Shown here: positions 35,557 to 45,243 of the stretch, one piece after another
Position numbering within the stretch: position 1 is the first letter of the stretch
Layout: each line of letters begins with the position of its first letter
DNA from: Dehalococcoidia bacterium
GTDB lineage: Bacteria > Chloroflexota > Dehalococcoidia > Bin125
Direction: 5' to 3'
DNA: 64,000 nucleotides
NCBI GenBank assembly: GCA_022825855.1
Contig: JAJDWB010000002.1
Location: 1-64,000, forward strand
Program-made: the position numbers and the translations under genes
The notes under the pieces: model-generated
The model's database searches: none
What the model saw: only the letters and a program-made list of their open reading frames with translations
What the model was told of the DNA's origin: nothing

Positions 35557-36474
35557 TCAGATCAGGTCCTGGCCGCCCGCGACTTCGAGCGCCGAGCGGA
35601 TCGTGGCCTGGATCTCCTCGTCCGGCTCAACCAGCGGCGCGCGCAGCGGACCGGCGTTGAAGCCGATGTCGTTCAGCGCCCACTTGACCGGAGCCGGGTT
35701 GCCGATCAGGAACAGCGCCTTGACCAGCGGCGCCAGCTTGACCTGCAACCGCCCCGCCTCGGCCGTGTCGCCGCGCTCCCAGGCGTCGTACATCGCCTTG
35801 ATCTGTCCGCCGACCAGGTGCGACAGCACCGACACCGCGCCGTAGCCGCCCATCGCCAGGAGAGCGAGGTTGTCGCCGTCGTTGCCGCTCCAGATGCGGA
35901 ACGCTTTGGGAGCCGTGCGGATGATCTCGGCGATCTGCTCCAGGTCGCCCGACGCCTCCTTGACCCCAACGATGTTGGCGCAATCTTCGGCCAGCCGCAC
36001 CGTCGTCTGCGCGGACATGTTCAGTCCCGTCCGGCCGGGCACGTTGTAGAGCATGATTGGCGTTTCGGGCACGGCGTCGGCGACGGCCTTGAAGTGCTGG
36101 TACAGACCTTCCTGCGACGGCTTGTTGTAGTAGGGCACCACCTGCAGGAGCCCGTCGATGTCAAGCTCCGCCGCCTGCTCCGAGGCCTCGACCGCGGTTG
36201 CGGTGCTGTTCGATCCGGTCCCCGCGATCAACGTGCCGCCTGCATCGTGCACGACCGGCGCGAGCTCGCGGAACAGCACCCGCTCCTCTTCGTGGGTTAG
36301 GGTCGGCGACTCGCCGGTCGTGCCGGCCACGACGACGCCGTCGGAGCCCGACTTCAACAGAGCCGCCGCCAGGTGCTGTGCCTGCTCGATATCGATGCCG
36401 CCGGCCTCGGTCATCGGCGTCACCATCGCGGTGTAGAGGCGTCCCCAGTGCGGGGCGTCATTCGGCTCGGTCAT
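35557..36474 (-). CDS. dapA: 4-hydroxy-tetrahydrodipicolinate synthase
   Basis: 305 residues, pyruvate-dependent class I aldolase fold condensing pyruvate with aspartate semialdehyde on the way to lysine and meso-diaminopimelate. Seen: TAMVTPM, GTTGES (threonine pair about 52-53), YYNKPSQEGLYQHFKA, catalytic Tyr143 in LYNVPGRTG and the Schiff-base Lys172 in VGVKEASGD. Same strand and pathway order as asd and dapB upstream, so a lysine/DAP operon with rpsO-pnp ahead of it. Confidence 0.96.
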   Translation of the reverse strand: MTEPNDAPHWGRLYTAMVTPMTEAGGIDIEQAQHLAAALLKSGSDGVVVAGTTGESPTLTHEEERVLFRELAPVVHDAGGTLIAGTGSNSTATAVEASEQAAELDIDGLLQVVPYYNKPSQEGLYQHFKAVADAVPETPIMLYNVPGRTGLNMSAQTTVRLAEDCANIVGVKEASGDLEQIAEIIRTAPKAFRIWSGNDGDNLALLAMGGYGAVSVLSHLVGGQIKAMYDAWERGDTAEAGRLQVKLAPLVKALFLIGNPAPVKWALNDIGFNAGPLRAPLVEPDEEIQATIRSALEVAGGQDLI

Positions 36475-36573
36475 GATTCGGGCTTTCCGTCTGTCGCAGT
36501 CTGACCATCAAGGCTACTAGGTCGGAGAAGCCGATTCGCCGACATCGTGCGCTGTCTTCAGGCGTCGCAACCG

Positions 36574-37599
36574 CTACAGGCAACCGTCGTCGAGCATCCA
36601 CTCGACCATCTGGATGATGTTCAGCGCCGCGCCCTTGCGCAGGTTGTCGGCCACCACCCACCAGGCGAGCCCGTTGGGGTTGGTCACGTCGACGCGGGCC
36701 CGGCCGACCAAGGTGTCGTCGATCCCGTCCGCGTCGAGCGGCGTCGGCCACTCGCCTGCGGCCCGCCCGTCGATCACGCTCAGCCCTGGCTGAGCAGCCC
36801 AGCGGACATGCGCCTCATCCGGCGTGATCGGCCGGTCGAAATCGGCGTGGACCGCGATCGCGTGCGCGCGCTCGGTCGGTATGCGGACGCAGGTCGCGGA
36901 GAGCGGCAACTCGGGCTGATGCAGAATCTTGCGCGACTCGACCAGCATCTTCCACTCTTCCTTGGTGTAGCCATCCTCAAGGAATACGTCGACCTGCGGC
37001 AGCGCATTGTTGGCGATCTGCTTGGGATACTCGTTGAACTGGTCCGCGCCAATCTCGCTGCCGTCCACGATGGCCGCGTTCTGCTCGCGCAACTCAGTCA
37101 CCGCCGCACCGCCCGAACCGGAAGTCGCCTGGTAGGTATCGGCGATCACGCGGGTCACCAAGCGGTCCGTGATCAAGGGATGCAGCGACAGTACCAGCGG
37201 CACCGTGGTGCAGTTCGGAGTCGCGATGATCCCGTTGTGTTGGCGCAGATCTTCGGGATTGACCTCGGGTACGACCAGCGGTACGCCCTCTTGCTGACGG
37301 AAGGCGGAGGAGTCGTCGAACGCCACCGCGCCCTTCCCGGCCGCGACCGGGCAGAGTTCTTTCGACGCGGCCGTCGATGCGGAGATGAAGGCGACATCCG
37401 CGCCATCGAAGGCATCGTGCGTCGTTTCGTGGACGATGTGCGTCTGACCGCGGAAGCTGAGTTCGCGCCCCTCGGAGCGCTTCGTCGCGAGCAGGCGCAG
37501 TTCGCCCACTGGGAACTCCCGCTCCTCCATGCACCTGAGGAATTCCGCGCCGACCACGCCGGTCGCGCCGACGAGGGCAACGGTCAGTTCACGTCCCAC
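36574..37599 (-). CDS. asd: Aspartate-semialdehyde dehydrogenase
   Basis: 341 residues, reduces aspartyl phosphate to aspartate semialdehyde. NADPH-binding VALVGATGVVGAEFLRC, SASTAASKE, DDSSAFR, and active-site Cys130 in ATPNCTTVPL. The C-terminal half has the expected GSGGAAVTELREQ and RIPTERAHA. GTG start at 37599 with GGGAG 7 bases upstream. Supplies the substrate for dapA, its downstream neighbour. Confidence 0.96.
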   Translation of the reverse strand: MGRELTVALVGATGVVGAEFLRCMEEREFPVGELRLLATKRSEGRELSFRGQTHIVHETTHDAFDGADVAFISASTAASKELCPVAAGKGAVAFDDSSAFRQQEGVPLVVPEVNPEDLRQHNGIIATPNCTTVPLVLSLHPLITDRLVTRVIADTYQATSGSGGAAVTELREQNAAIVDGSEIGADQFNEYPKQIANNALPQVDVFLEDGYTKEEWKMLVESRKILHQPELPLSATCVRIPTERAHAIAVHADFDRPITPDEAHVRWAAQPGLSVIDGRAAGEWPTPLDADGIDDTLVGRARVDVTNPNGLAWWVVADNLRKGAALNIIQMVEWMLDDGCL

Positions 37600-37650
37600 G
37601 GTTTCACTCCCTGTTGCTGTCTGTATTCGTGGTCTGTCTGCGGGGTCGAG

Positions 37651-38445
37651 TCAGTCGGTTCGCAGACCGAGCAGGCGATCCAGCCCGATCACGAGCCGAT
37701 CCAGCTCCGGCGCGGCGCGCACGGCGCGCAGGATCTCGGGGATGAACGATGCGCGGCTCATCGAGTCGTGACGTATCGTCAGCGTTTCGTCGTTACCGCC
37801 GAAGACGATCACCTGGTGGGCGACCAGCCCGGGCAGGCGCACCGAATGCAGCGAGGCCCCGCCCAGTTCGGCGCCGCGTGAGTCGAAGCCCTCGACATTG
37901 TGGCGCTCCGCCTCGCGCCGAGTGAAGTCCTGTCCGCGCGCTGCGCGCATCGACTGCGCCGTCGCCACCGCGGTGCCGGAGGGCGCGTCGACCTTTCCGT
38001 CGTGGTGTTGCTCGATGATCTCGACCGAGTCGAAGAGCGGTGCGGCGACGTTGGCGAGATGCATCATCAGCACCGCGCCCAGCGCGAAGTTGGCCGCAAT
38101 CACGCCGCCCAGGCCAGCCTCGTTGACGCGCCGTTCGGCGTCCGCGATCACCTCATCCGAGAGACCGCTGGTCCCGATCACCGGTCGCACGCCGGCCTCG
38201 ACGGCGGCGGGAATCAGCCGCACCGTCCACTCGGCGTTGGAAAAGTCAATCACGACATCCGGCGACCACTCGCGCAGCGAATCGAGCGAGTTGCCGAGCG
38301 GGATCTGCCGGCCCGCAATCTCGACCGAGCCGGCGCCGGAGAGTCCGTCCAGCGCGCCGACCAGCTCCAGATCGTCGGCCGCTTCAACGGCGGCCATGAT
38401 CTGGCGGCCCATGTTGCCGGCGCCGCTCATCACGATGCGAGTCAC
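37651..38445 (-). CDS. dapB: 4-hydroxy-tetrahydrodipicolinate reductase
   Basis: 264 residues. NAD(P)-binding GAGNMGRQI at the N-terminus, substrate-side motif EQHHDGKVDAPSGTA with the catalytic histidine pair and lysine, and HSVRLPGLVAHQVIVFGG. Works after DapA in the lysine/DAP pathway. GTG start at 38445 with an AGGTGA ribosome binding site; 38 bases after pnp, so co-transcribed with it. Confidence 0.95.
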   Translation of the reverse strand: MTRIVMSGAGNMGRQIMAAVEAADDLELVGALDGLSGAGSVEIAGRQIPLGNSLDSLREWSPDVVIDFSNAEWTVRLIPAAVEAGVRPVIGTSGLSDEVIADAERRVNEAGLGGVIAANFALGAVLMMHLANVAAPLFDSVEIIEQHHDGKVDAPSGTAVATAQSMRAARGQDFTRREAERHNVEGFDSRGAELGGASLHSVRLPGLVAHQVIVFGGNDETLTIRHDSMSRASFIPEILRAVRAAPELDRLVIGLDRLLGLRTD

Positions 38446-38483
38446 GACTCACCTACTGCACTAGCCGCCAGTCCCCGGCTCGC

Positions 38484-41198
38484 TTAGCGGCTGGGCGCAC
38501 CGAAGTCGCTGCGCGGCGGAGGCGGGGGCGGAGGCGGGCCGTCCGACTCGGGCTGTCCGCGGCGAATGTTGACCCGCGAGAGGATGCCCCCGCGGCGGCG
38601 CGGCGCGATGTTGGAGTCGGGCTGCCGCTCCTCCTGCTCGCCGCCGCCGCTCGGAGCGTTGTCGGACCTCGGCGGCGAATCTTGCTGGTTGGATGGACCG
38701 GACTGGTTCGAACCGCCCGATCCCTGTTGTCCGGTGTTGCGGCGACGCCGTCGGCGCCTTCGGCGGGGCGCGCCGTCTCGCGGCGGCGCCACGGCGGCCG
38801 AACCGTCGTCACCGGCCTCGGCTGGAGGATCGGTCGGAGCCTCCGGCTGCGCGGCAACCGACTCGGCGGCCGCGTCCGGCTGCGCGTCTGCAGGCGGCGA
38901 CTCAAGCTCGGTAACCGGGGCAAGCTCTGCGGCCGGCTCTGCCTCGTCCATCTCCGGTTCTGGCTCTCGCGCCACTCGTGGACGCCGCTGACGCGGCTCG
39001 CGAGCCTCGCGAGGCTCCCTCGGTTCTCTGGGTTCTCGAGCCTCGCGGCGCGGCGGCCGATCCTCCCGGCTGCGCCGATCACGCGGCTCTCTCGGCTCGC
39101 GCGGACCGGAGTCCGCGTCGCCATTGAGCAGCGCCTTGCGCGACGCGTTGACGCGGCCGAGGTTGTCGACCTCGATCACGATGATCTGCATCTCGTCGCC
39201 GACGCTGACCACGTCTTCGACCTTGTCAACGCGGTAGTCAGCGAGCTCGGAGATATGCACCAACGCGTCCTTGCCCGGCACCATCTCGACGAATGCGCCG
39301 AAGGGCAGGATGCGGACGACCTTGCCGGTGTAGATCTGGCCCGGCTCGATATCACGAGTCATCGCCGAAATGCGCTCGAACGCCGCCTCTCCCGAGGCCT
39401 GGTCAACGGCGGTGATGAACACCGCGCCGTCGTCCTCGACCGAGATGTCGGCGCCTGTGTCGTCCTGCAGCGCGCGGATGTTGCGCCCGCCGGGTCCGAT
39501 CAGTTGACCAATCTTGTCCTGCGGCACATCGATTCGCAGGATGCGCGGCGCGTGCGGCGACATCTGCTCGCGCGGGGCGGCGATGCACTCGGTCATCACG
39601 TCCATGATTTCGAGCCTCGCGTCGCGCGCCTGCTCAAGCGCCCGGCTGAGGATCTCCAGGTCAATGCCCTTGACCTTCATGTCCATCTGCAGCGCCGTCA
39701 CCCCCTCGCGGGAGCCGGCGACCTTGAAGTCCATGTCGCCGAGGTGGTCTTCCATGCCAACGATGTCGGTCAGAATGGCGACCTCGTCCGCTTCCTTGAT
39801 CAGGCCCATCGCGATACCCGCGATCGGCGTCTTGATCGGCACGCCAGCGTCCATCATCGAGAGCACTCCGGCGCAGACCGAGGCCATCGAGGTCGAGCCG
39901 TTTGAGGCCAACACTTCGGAGACGATCCGGATCGTGTAGGGGAACTCTTCGAACGGCGGCAGGATCGCCGCCATCGCGCGCTCGCCCAGCATGCCGTGGC
40001 CGATGCTGCGCCGCGAGGGATTGCCGACCCGACCGGTCTCGCCGGTCGAGAAGGGCGGGAAGTTGTAGTGGTGCATGAAGCGCTTCGAGTCCTCGGGAGT
40101 GAGGTCGTCGAGCCGCTGGGCCATGCCCGAGCCAGCCAGCGTCGTAATGCTCAGCACCTGCGTCTCGCCGCGCTGGAACAGGCCGGAGCCGTGCGTGCGC
40201 GGGACCAGGTCCACCTCGGCCGACAGAGCCCGCACCTCAGTCAGGCCGCGGCCGTCGGGCCGCACGCCGTCGTCGAGGATGCCGCGCCGGACGATCTGCT
40301 TCTCCATCGCGTCGAAGGCGTCGCGGTACGCGTCCGCGTCGGCTTCCTCGTCGAGCGACTCAAGCAACGCCGCCTTGACCGCCGCCCGGCGCCGATCGCG
40401 GTCGGCCTTGTCCTCAGCCTCGCGCAGCGCCGATCGCAGGTCGTCGCCCCCGCGCGCCTCGACGTCGGCAAGAACCTCGGCGTCCACCGACTCCGACGTG
40501 TATTCGCGCTTGACACGCTGAACCTCTGAAGCCAGTGCCTCCTGCATCTCGCAGATTGCGGTGATCGCCTCCTGGCCCAGGGCCAGTGCCTCAACCAGCA
40601 GCGCCTCCGGCACTTCGCCGGCCTCGGCCTCGACCATCGTGATCGCGTCCTTGGTGCCGGCGACGACGAGGTTGAGGTCCGACTCCTCGAGCTGGGCGAA
40701 GGTCGGCTGCAGCACCAGCTCGTCCTCGACGTGGCCGATCCGCACCGATGCCACCGGCCCGTCGAAGGGAATGTCGGAGACGCAGAGCGCCGCCGAGGCG
40801 GCAATCGTGCCCAGCGTGTCCGGCGGGTTCTCCATGTCGACCGAGAGGATCGTGATGATCAACTGCGTGTCGTCGTTGTAGCCCTTGGGAAACAGGGGGC
40901 GGATCGGTCGGTCGGTCAGACGCGCCGAGAGCACGGCAGTCGTGGTCGGCCGGCCCTCGCGGCGGAAGAACGAGCCGGGAATCCGGCCGGCCGCGTAGAG
41001 TCGCTCCTCGAACTCCACCGAGAGCGGGAAGAAGTCGATCCCGGGCCGCGGCTTCGACGCCGTGGCGGTGCCCAGCATCATCGTGTCGCCGTAGCGCACG
41101 GTGACCGCGCCGCCAGCCTGACTGGCCAGCTTACCGGTCTCGATCGAAAGTGTGCGTCCGGCAATCTCGTGCTGGACGGTTCTGGTCGTGATTTCCAT
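38484..41198 (-). CDS. pnp: Polyribonucleotide nucleotidyltransferase with a 206-residue disordered C-terminal tail
   Basis: 904 residues. Two RNase PH domains ([16 protein letters not shown], then [11 protein letters not shown] with the [13 protein letters not shown] and [13 protein letters not shown] cores), a KH domain ([16 protein letters not shown]) and an S1 domain ([20 protein letters not shown]) form the usual exoribonuclease of about 700 residues. From about 699 an extra tail (coded by 38484-39104) has PREPREP repeats, an acidic Ala/Glu/Pro part, a nine-Arg run, Gln/Ser stretches and an eight-Pro run. Such tails bind RNA or RNase partners. rpsO upstream is the classical neighbour. 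Confidence 0.96.
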   Translation of the reverse strand: MEITTRTVQHEIAGRTLSIETGKLASQAGGAVTVRYGDTMMLGTATASKPRPGIDFFPLSVEFEERLYAAGRIPGSFFRREGRPTTTAVLSARLTDRPIRPLFPKGYNDDTQLIITILSVDMENPPDTLGTIAASAALCVSDIPFDGPVASVRIGHVEDELVLQPTFAQLEESDLNLVVAGTKDAITMVEAEAGEVPEALLVEALALGQEAITAICEMQEALASEVQRVKREYTSESVDAEVLADVEARGGDDLRSALREAEDKADRDRRRAAVKAALLESLDEEADADAYRDAFDAMEKQIVRRGILDDGVRPDGRGLTEVRALSAEVDLVPRTHGSGLFQRGETQVLSITTLAGSGMAQRLDDLTPEDSKRFMHHYNFPPFSTGETGRVGNPSRRSIGHGMLGERAMAAILPPFEEFPYTIRIVSEVLASNGSTSMASVCAGVLSMMDAGVPIKTPIAGIAMGLIKEADEVAILTDIVGMEDHLGDMDFKVAGSREGVTALQMDMKVKGIDLEILSRALEQARDARLEIMDVMTECIAAPREQMSPHAPRILRIDVPQDKIGQLIGPGGRNIRALQDDTGADISVEDDGAVFITAVDQASGEAAFERISAMTRDIEPGQIYTGKVVRILPFGAFVEMVPGKDALVHISELADYRVDKVEDVVSVGDEMQIIVIEVDNLGRVNASRKALLNGDADSGPREPREPRDRRSREDRPPRREAREPREPREPREAREPRQRRPRVAREPEPEMDEAEPAAELAPVTELESPPADAQPDAAAESVAAQPEAPTDPPAEAGDDGSAAVAPPRDGAPRRRRRRRRRNTGQQGSGGSNQSGPSNQQDSPPRSDNAPSGGGEQEERQPDSNIAPRRRGGILSRVNIRRGQPESDGPPPPPPPPRSDFGAPSR

Positions 41199-41231
41199 GT
41201 GTGGGTTGGTTCCTGTGCTTTCTTCTGGCGT

Positions 41232-41249
41232 CCGGCGTTTCGGCGCCGG
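41232..41249 (-). promoter_or_regulatory. Hairpin in the rpsO-pnp intergenic leader
   Basis: CCGGCG (41232-41237), six-base loop, CGCCGG (41244-41249), about 35 bases upstream of the pnp start on the transcript. In other bacteria the pnp leader folds into a stem that is processed by RNase III for autoregulation; a similar function here is a guess from position only. Confidence 0.35.
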
Positions 41250-41371
41250 CTCGGTTCACGCCTGCTTCAACATCGAGGGTCGGCGGTCGTCGCGGTACCT
41301 TCACCGCCGCGACGGGGCGCGGCCCCTAATGATCGTCGTCCGCCTGCGGCGTATCGGGCGGACTCGCGGTA

Positions 41372-41638
41372 CTAGCGGCGCAGTCCCAGCTCGTTGACGA
41401 GCGTCGAGTAGCGGTTGACGTCCTCGCGGTTGAGATAGCGAAGCTGGCGGCGGCGTTGCCCGACCAGCTTCATCAGCGCCCGACGCGTGTGGTAGTCGTG
41501 CCTGTGTTCGCGCAGATGATCGGTCAACCGCGAGATTCGCTGCGTCAGTTGCGCAATCTGCACTTCGGGGGACCCGGTGTCCTGCTCGTGCTGCCCGAAG
41601 CGGGCCACGATGGCTGACTTCTCTTCCTTGCTCAGCAT
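41372..41638 (-). CDS. rpsO: 30S ribosomal protein S15
   Basis: 88 residues, full length for S15, which binds the central domain of 16S r[55 protein letters not shown] and [12 protein letters not shown] are all conserved. The ATG at 41638 has GGAG 5 bases upstream; the open frame further upstream is not homologous. Start of the rpsO-pnp-dapB-asd-dapA run. Confidence 0.97.
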   Translation of the reverse strand: MLSKEEKSAIVARFGQHEQDTGSPEVQIAQLTQRISRLTDHLREHRHDYHTRRALMKLVGQRRRQLRYLNREDVNRYSTLVNELGLRR

Positions 41639-41843
41639 GTCTACTCCGCGCCATAGGGCGAGTTGGGCGCGACGGGATTGCCGGGGTACGTAATTCGGTG
41701 TGCCTGTGTTGGCGTCAAATCGGCGGCTCTCCAAGCCGTCCGTCCCCCGCCGCTGCGTTGCCGGTACCGTCTCGTTGCCTAGACGTTACCAGACGCACAG
41801 TCGCCGGCGTTCGAACCGGGTGGCGTATGCGACACTGCACGCC

Positions 41844-42188
41844 ATGACGGCCCTGATGCGACACCCAATCATGATCGTCCGCGCGCGGCTCGACCCCACC
41901 GTGCTGGACCAGTTCGAGGACTGGCATCGGCAAACCCACTTGCCTCACGTGCTGGAGATTCCCGGGATCGTGTCCGCCTTCCGCGTGCGCGCCGTCGACC
42001 CGATCGCCGGCGCTCACCTGATGGGCTACACGTTCGAGGACGAAACCGTCGTCCAGGCCGCTTTGTCCTCCGAGCAGGCCCAGGTCGCGCGCCGCGACTG
42101 GGACCACTGGGCCGACCAGGTCTACGAACTCTCCGTAGAGATCTACGCGCCCCTCGCCCCGCTGCCCATCTTCCAACACCAAAACTAG
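41844..42188 (+). CDS. Small dimeric alpha/beta-barrel-like protein (EthD/DUF4286-like)
   Basis: 114 residues. IMIVRARLDPTVLDQFEDWHRQTHLPHVLEIPGIVSAFRVRA fits the ferredoxin-like dimeric alpha/beta barrel of EthD/DUF4286 proteins, with the W-H-x-x-H-x-P-H pattern after the first helix. Start is uncertain: ATG 41844, 41856 and 41871 are all possible and none has a clear ribosome binding site. TATGCG at 41826 may be a -10 element. Function unknown. Confidence 0.6.
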   Translation: MTALMRHPIMIVRARLDPTVLDQFEDWHRQTHLPHVLEIPGIVSAFRVRAVDPIAGAHLMGYTFEDETVVQAALSSEQAQVARRDWDHWADQVYELSVEIYAPLAPLPIFQHQN

Positions 42189-42213
42189 CGCGGGCCTGAT
42201 CGATCAGGAACGC

Positions 42214-42555
42214 TTACAGGTCCAGCGCGACCTCGTCCTTGATCGCCGTCTTGCCCTCGGGCAGGGTGAAGAAGTTGCAGAAGCAGGTGCCTTCGAAGTC
42301 GACCAGCCCGTTGAGCACCGGCTCGCAGACACAGATCGTGTCGTCGTTGTTGGCCGGCTGGCAGGGGCAGTAGAACTTGCCGAAGCGCAGACGCATGCTG
42401 ACGAAGTCCTCGATCGTCTGGTCGGCGTTCATCAGGACGTAACCGCGCTCTTCGCAGAACTGATCGGCGAGCTCGGTCATCTCCGCGCGGTACTGGTCGC
42501 GCAGCGCACGTTCCTCTTCTTCGGGCAGGTCGGTCAGGCGTTCAAACTCTGCCAT
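42214..42555 (-). CDS. Ferredoxin-thioredoxin reductase catalytic-subunit-like iron-sulfur protein
   Basis: 113 residues. Three paired-cysteine motifs follow each other: CPC (63-65), CVC (75-77) and CFC (91-93), plus Cys34, the layout of FTR catalytic chains that hold a 4Fe-4S cluster beside a redox disulfide. Spacing (9 and 13 residues between pairs) and the CVC/CFC in place of CPC/CHC differ from the plant enzyme. No variable-subunit gene or thioredoxin is adjacent. It could reduce thioredoxin-like partners from ferredoxin; this is inferred from the motifs. Confidence 0.75.
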   Translation of the reverse strand: MAEFERLTDLPEEEERALRDQYRAEMTELADQFCEERGYVLMNADQTIEDFVSMRLRFGKFYCPCQPANNDDTICVCEPVLNGLVDFEGTCFCNFFTLPEGKTAIKDEVALDL

Positions 42556-42592
42556 CGTTCGGTCGCTTCCTTGCTGTGTCGCTGTCTTGAGT

Positions 42593-44089
42593 CTAGGCGG
42601 AGGCCTCGGCGCGGGCTGCCGCGAAGCGGACCAGCGATCGCACCGGCACGCCGCTCGCGCCCTTGACCTGAGTACCGCGCGTCTTCGCGGCGTCGTCGGT
42701 GCCGGCCATGTCCAGGTGAGCCCAGGGCGTGTCCCCGGCGAAGCGGGCCAGGAACTTGGCCGCCGTGATCGCGCCCGCCAGACGGCCGCCCGTGTTCTTC
42801 ACATCCGCGACCTGGCTGCGAATCTGCTCGTCGTACTCATCGAACATCGGCAACTGCCAGAACTTCTCCCCGGCGCGTTTGCCTGCCTCGATCACCTCGG
42901 CCGCCAGGCCGTCGTCGTTGGCCATCACGCCGGTGGCGACATCGCCCAGGGCGACCGCCACCGCGCCGGTCAGCGTCGCCACGTCGATCAGCGGCGAGAG
43001 GCCCAGGTGATTCGCATAGGAGAGCGCGTCGGCCAGCACGAGGCGACCTTCCGCGTCGGTGTTGATCACCTCAATGGTCGCGCCGTTCATCGCGGTCAGC
43101 AGGTCGCCCGGCTTGATCGCATTGCCGCCGGGCATGTTCTCCGTGCACGGCGCGAGCGCGGTCACGTTGATTGGCAGCTTGAGATCGGCGATCGCGCCCA
43201 TCGAGGCGACGACCGCTGCCGCGCCCGACATGTCCTGCTTCATCGCCTCCATGTTCGCCGCCGGCTTGATCGAGATGCCGCCCGTATCGAAGGTGATGCC
43301 TTTGCCGCAGTAGCCCAGTCCCGGTTCGTCGGCGCCGCCGCGGTGACGCAGGATCAGGAACTTGGCCGGTTGGTGCGAGCCCTTGGCCACGCCCAGGAAC
43401 GAGCCCATGCCCAGCTCGGCTGCCGCCGCCTCGTCCATAATCTCGATCTCGACGCCGTGCTCGCCGGCCCACGCCTCCGCGCGGCCGGCCAGTTCGGTCG
43501 GAGTCAGCAGGTTGGAGGGCTCGTTGGCCAGGTCGCGGGCGAAGTTGGCTGCGCCAGCGAGCGAGCGACCCTCGGCGATGCCGGCCTCGGCCGCCGCCAC
43601 GTCGTCGGAGTGCAGCGAGACCCGCGTGAGGTCGTTGGGCGTCTGCTTCGGCGTGCGGTGCCGGTCGAAGCGATACAGCCCCAGATCCAGGCCCTCGGCG
43701 ATCGCGCCGGCAATCTCCGCCATACCCAGATCGCACTGCTCGCCGTCCACCTCGATCGCGAGCGTGCCCGTGGAGAGCGAACGCGCCTTGCGCGCGCCGG
43801 TGGCGGCGGCGTTGCGATACTCGTCCAACCCCAGTTGTTCGGCAGGGCCGAGACCGGCGATCACGACGCGCGGTGCGGTCGTCTTGCCGAAGGTGTGAAT
43901 CACGACGGTTTGATTGACGGCACCGGTCAACTCGCCCGCTTCGACCAGCGGCGTCAAGCCGCCGTCGAGTGCGTCGTTCAGCCGCCGCAGCGCGCCGCGT
44001 TCCAGGAGGTCGTCGTCCTTGGTCGCGAAGATCAGCAGGTGATCGGCGTCGGCCTCGAGCGCGGGCTGACCGCTGACGTGGATGTCCAT
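42593..44089 (-). CDS. pepA: Leucyl aminopeptidase (M17 family)
   Basis: 498 residues. N-terminal macro-like domain, then the catalytic domain with the M17 metal-binding signatures GKGITFDTGGISIKPAANMEAMKQDMSGAA and NTDAEGRLVLADAL. Mn/Zn-dependent removal of N-terminal residues from peptides, forming a hexamer. Length is typical. The gene is divergent from the PAP2 gene, and GAGAGACGGAC lies before the ATG. Confidence 0.96.
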   Translation of the reverse strand: MDIHVSGQPALEADADHLLIFATKDDDLLERGALRRLNDALDGGLTPLVEAGELTGAVNQTVVIHTFGKTTAPRVVIAGLGPAEQLGLDEYRNAAATGARKARSLSTGTLAIEVDGEQCDLGMAEIAGAIAEGLDLGLYRFDRHRTPKQTPNDLTRVSLHSDDVAAAEAGIAEGRSLAGAANFARDLANEPSNLLTPTELAGRAEAWAGEHGVEIEIMDEAAAAELGMGSFLGVAKGSHQPAKFLILRHRGGADEPGLGYCGKGITFDTGGISIKPAANMEAMKQDMSGAAAVVASMGAIADLKLPINVTALAPCTENMPGGNAIKPGDLLTAMNGATIEVINTDAEGRLVLADALSYANHLGLSPLIDVATLTGAVAVALGDVATGVMANDDGLAAEVIEAGKRAGEKFWQLPMFDEYDEQIRSQVADVKNTGGRLAGAITAAKFLARFAGDTPWAHLDMAGTDDAAKTRGTQVKGASGVPVRSLVRFAAARAEASA

Positions 44090-44156
44090 GTCCGTCTCTC
44101 AAAACTAGGCGAGCAGGTCGCGTGGCAATCCCGATCATCCTAACGATCCGCCCCAA

Positions 44157-44162
44157 TACCGT
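44157..44162 (+). promoter_or_regulatory. Candidate leaderless -10 element before the PAP2 gene
   Basis: TACCGT ends exactly 6 bases before ATG 44169; the gene has no Shine-Dalgarno. No -35 match 17 bases upstream. Same spacing as at five other genes in the window. Confidence 0.4.
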
Positions 44163-44168
44163 GGCCGA

Positions 44169-44897
44169 ATGCGGGATTTCCTACGCGAACTGGCGGCCGT
44201 CGCCGTGGCTGCACTGGTCTACTACGTCGTCCGCGGCGCCGTCTCCGACCGCGCAGACGAGGCGTTTCAGCGCGCTCGCGACATCCTCGAGCTCGAGGTC
44301 CGGCTGCGGCTCGACTGGGAAACCGCGATCCACGAGGCCATCGTCGGCTCCGATCTGCTCATCGACATCGCCAACGGCGCCTACTTCTGGGGCCACATGC
44401 CGCTGTTGATCGTCTTCGCCGTCTGGCTCTGGCGTGCCGACCGGCGCGTCTGGCGGCTGTTCCGCAACGCCCTCCTGATCTCGGCTGCCGCCGGGATGGT
44501 CTCCTACTACCTGTTCCCCACCGCGCCGCCCCGGCTGATGCCCGAACTGGGCTACATCGACACGCTCGCCTTGCGCGCCGCGCCCGCCTACCAGGCGCAG
44601 GAAGTCGGCCTGTTCGTCAATCCCTACGCCGCCCTGCCCTCGCTGCATGTGGGCTGGGCGCTGCTGGCCGGGATCGCGCTCTGGTGCGTCGTGCCGCGCC
44701 GCAGCGTCAGGCTGCTGGCGATCGCGATCCCCCTCTCCCAGTGTTGGGCGGTGGTGGCGACGGCCAACCACTGGATGCTCGACGCCGTCGCGGGACTCGC
44801 CGTCTGCGCCGCGGCCTGGCTGATCGCCGTCTCGCTGACCAGGATGACTAAGCTGACCTCGACCCGACTGCCTCGATTCGGAAGGACCCCAAGATGA
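44169..44897 (+). CDS. PAP2-family membrane phosphatase/transferase (Aur1/Ipt1-like)
   Basis: 242 residues with about six membrane helices. The motif set matches inositolphosphotransferase-like PAP2 proteins: YYLFPTAPPRLMPELGYIDT, then NPYAALPSLHVGWAL and ATANHWMLDAVAG, whose histidines are the catalytic pair. Likely acts on lipid head groups or lipid-linked phosphates at the membrane. The stop overlaps the next start by 4 bases (ATGA), linking it to the YbjQ gene. Confidence 0.85.
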   Translation: MRDFLRELAAVAVAALVYYVVRGAVSDRADEAFQRARDILELEVRLRLDWETAIHEAIVGSDLLIDIANGAYFWGHMPLLIVFAVWLWRADRRVWRLFRNALLISAAAGMVSYYLFPTAPPRLMPELGYIDTLALRAAPAYQAQEVGLFVNPYAALPSLHVGWALLAGIALWCVVPRRSVRLLAIAIPLSQCWAVVATANHWMLDAVAGLAVCAAAWLIAVSLTRMTKLTSTRLPRFGRTPR

Positions 44898-45208
44898 TGA
44901 TCGTGACCACGCCCGAAGTCCCCAATCGCGAGATCCACGAGGTCCTGGGCATCGTCAGCGCCAACAGCGTCCGTTCGCGCAACGTGGGCCGGGACATCAT
45001 CGCCGGCGTCAAGGGCATGATCGGCGGCGAAGTCCACACCTACACCCGGCTGATGACCGAGACCCGCGAGCAGGTCCTGGAGAAGCTTGAAGCCGCCGCC
45101 CAGGCCAGAGGAGCCGACGCCGTCGTCGGCGCCCGCATGATGACCTCCGATATCGGCCAGAACATGGCCGAGGTCTACATGTACGGCACCGCGGTCAAGC
45201 TGAAGTAG
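44894..45208 (+). CDS. YbjQ/UPF0145 family protein
   Basis: 104 residues. Typical UPF0145: opens with MIVTTPEVPNREIHEVLGIVS, has the central VGRDIIAGVKGMIGGEVHTYTRL, a helix (ALEQVLEKLEAAAQARGADAVVGARM-type), and a C-terminal strand MYGTAVKLK. Members assemble into pentamers; function unresolved, sometimes linked to metal binding. Translationally coupled to the PAP2 gene. Confidence 0.9.
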   Translation: MMIVTTPEVPNREIHEVLGIVSANSVRSRNVGRDIIAGVKGMIGGEVHTYTRLMTETREQVLEKLEAAAQARGADAVVGARMMTSDIGQNMAEVYMYGTAVKLK

Positions 45209-45221
45209 GCGCAACCATCGA

Positions 45222-45235
45222 GCCCTCCAGGGCTG
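45222..45235. terminator. Short palindrome between convergent genes
   Basis: AGCCCT-CC-AGGGCT lies in the 35-base gap between the YbjQ stop and the coaBC stop. It could form a small hairpin for both directions, but the loop is only two bases and there is no T tract. Confidence 0.3.
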
Positions 45236-45243
45236 GGGAAGCG

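Noticed and set aside
41804-41820. GTTCGAACC, resembling a tRNA T-loop
   Set aside because: No acceptor stem, anticodon arm or D-arm can be placed around it.
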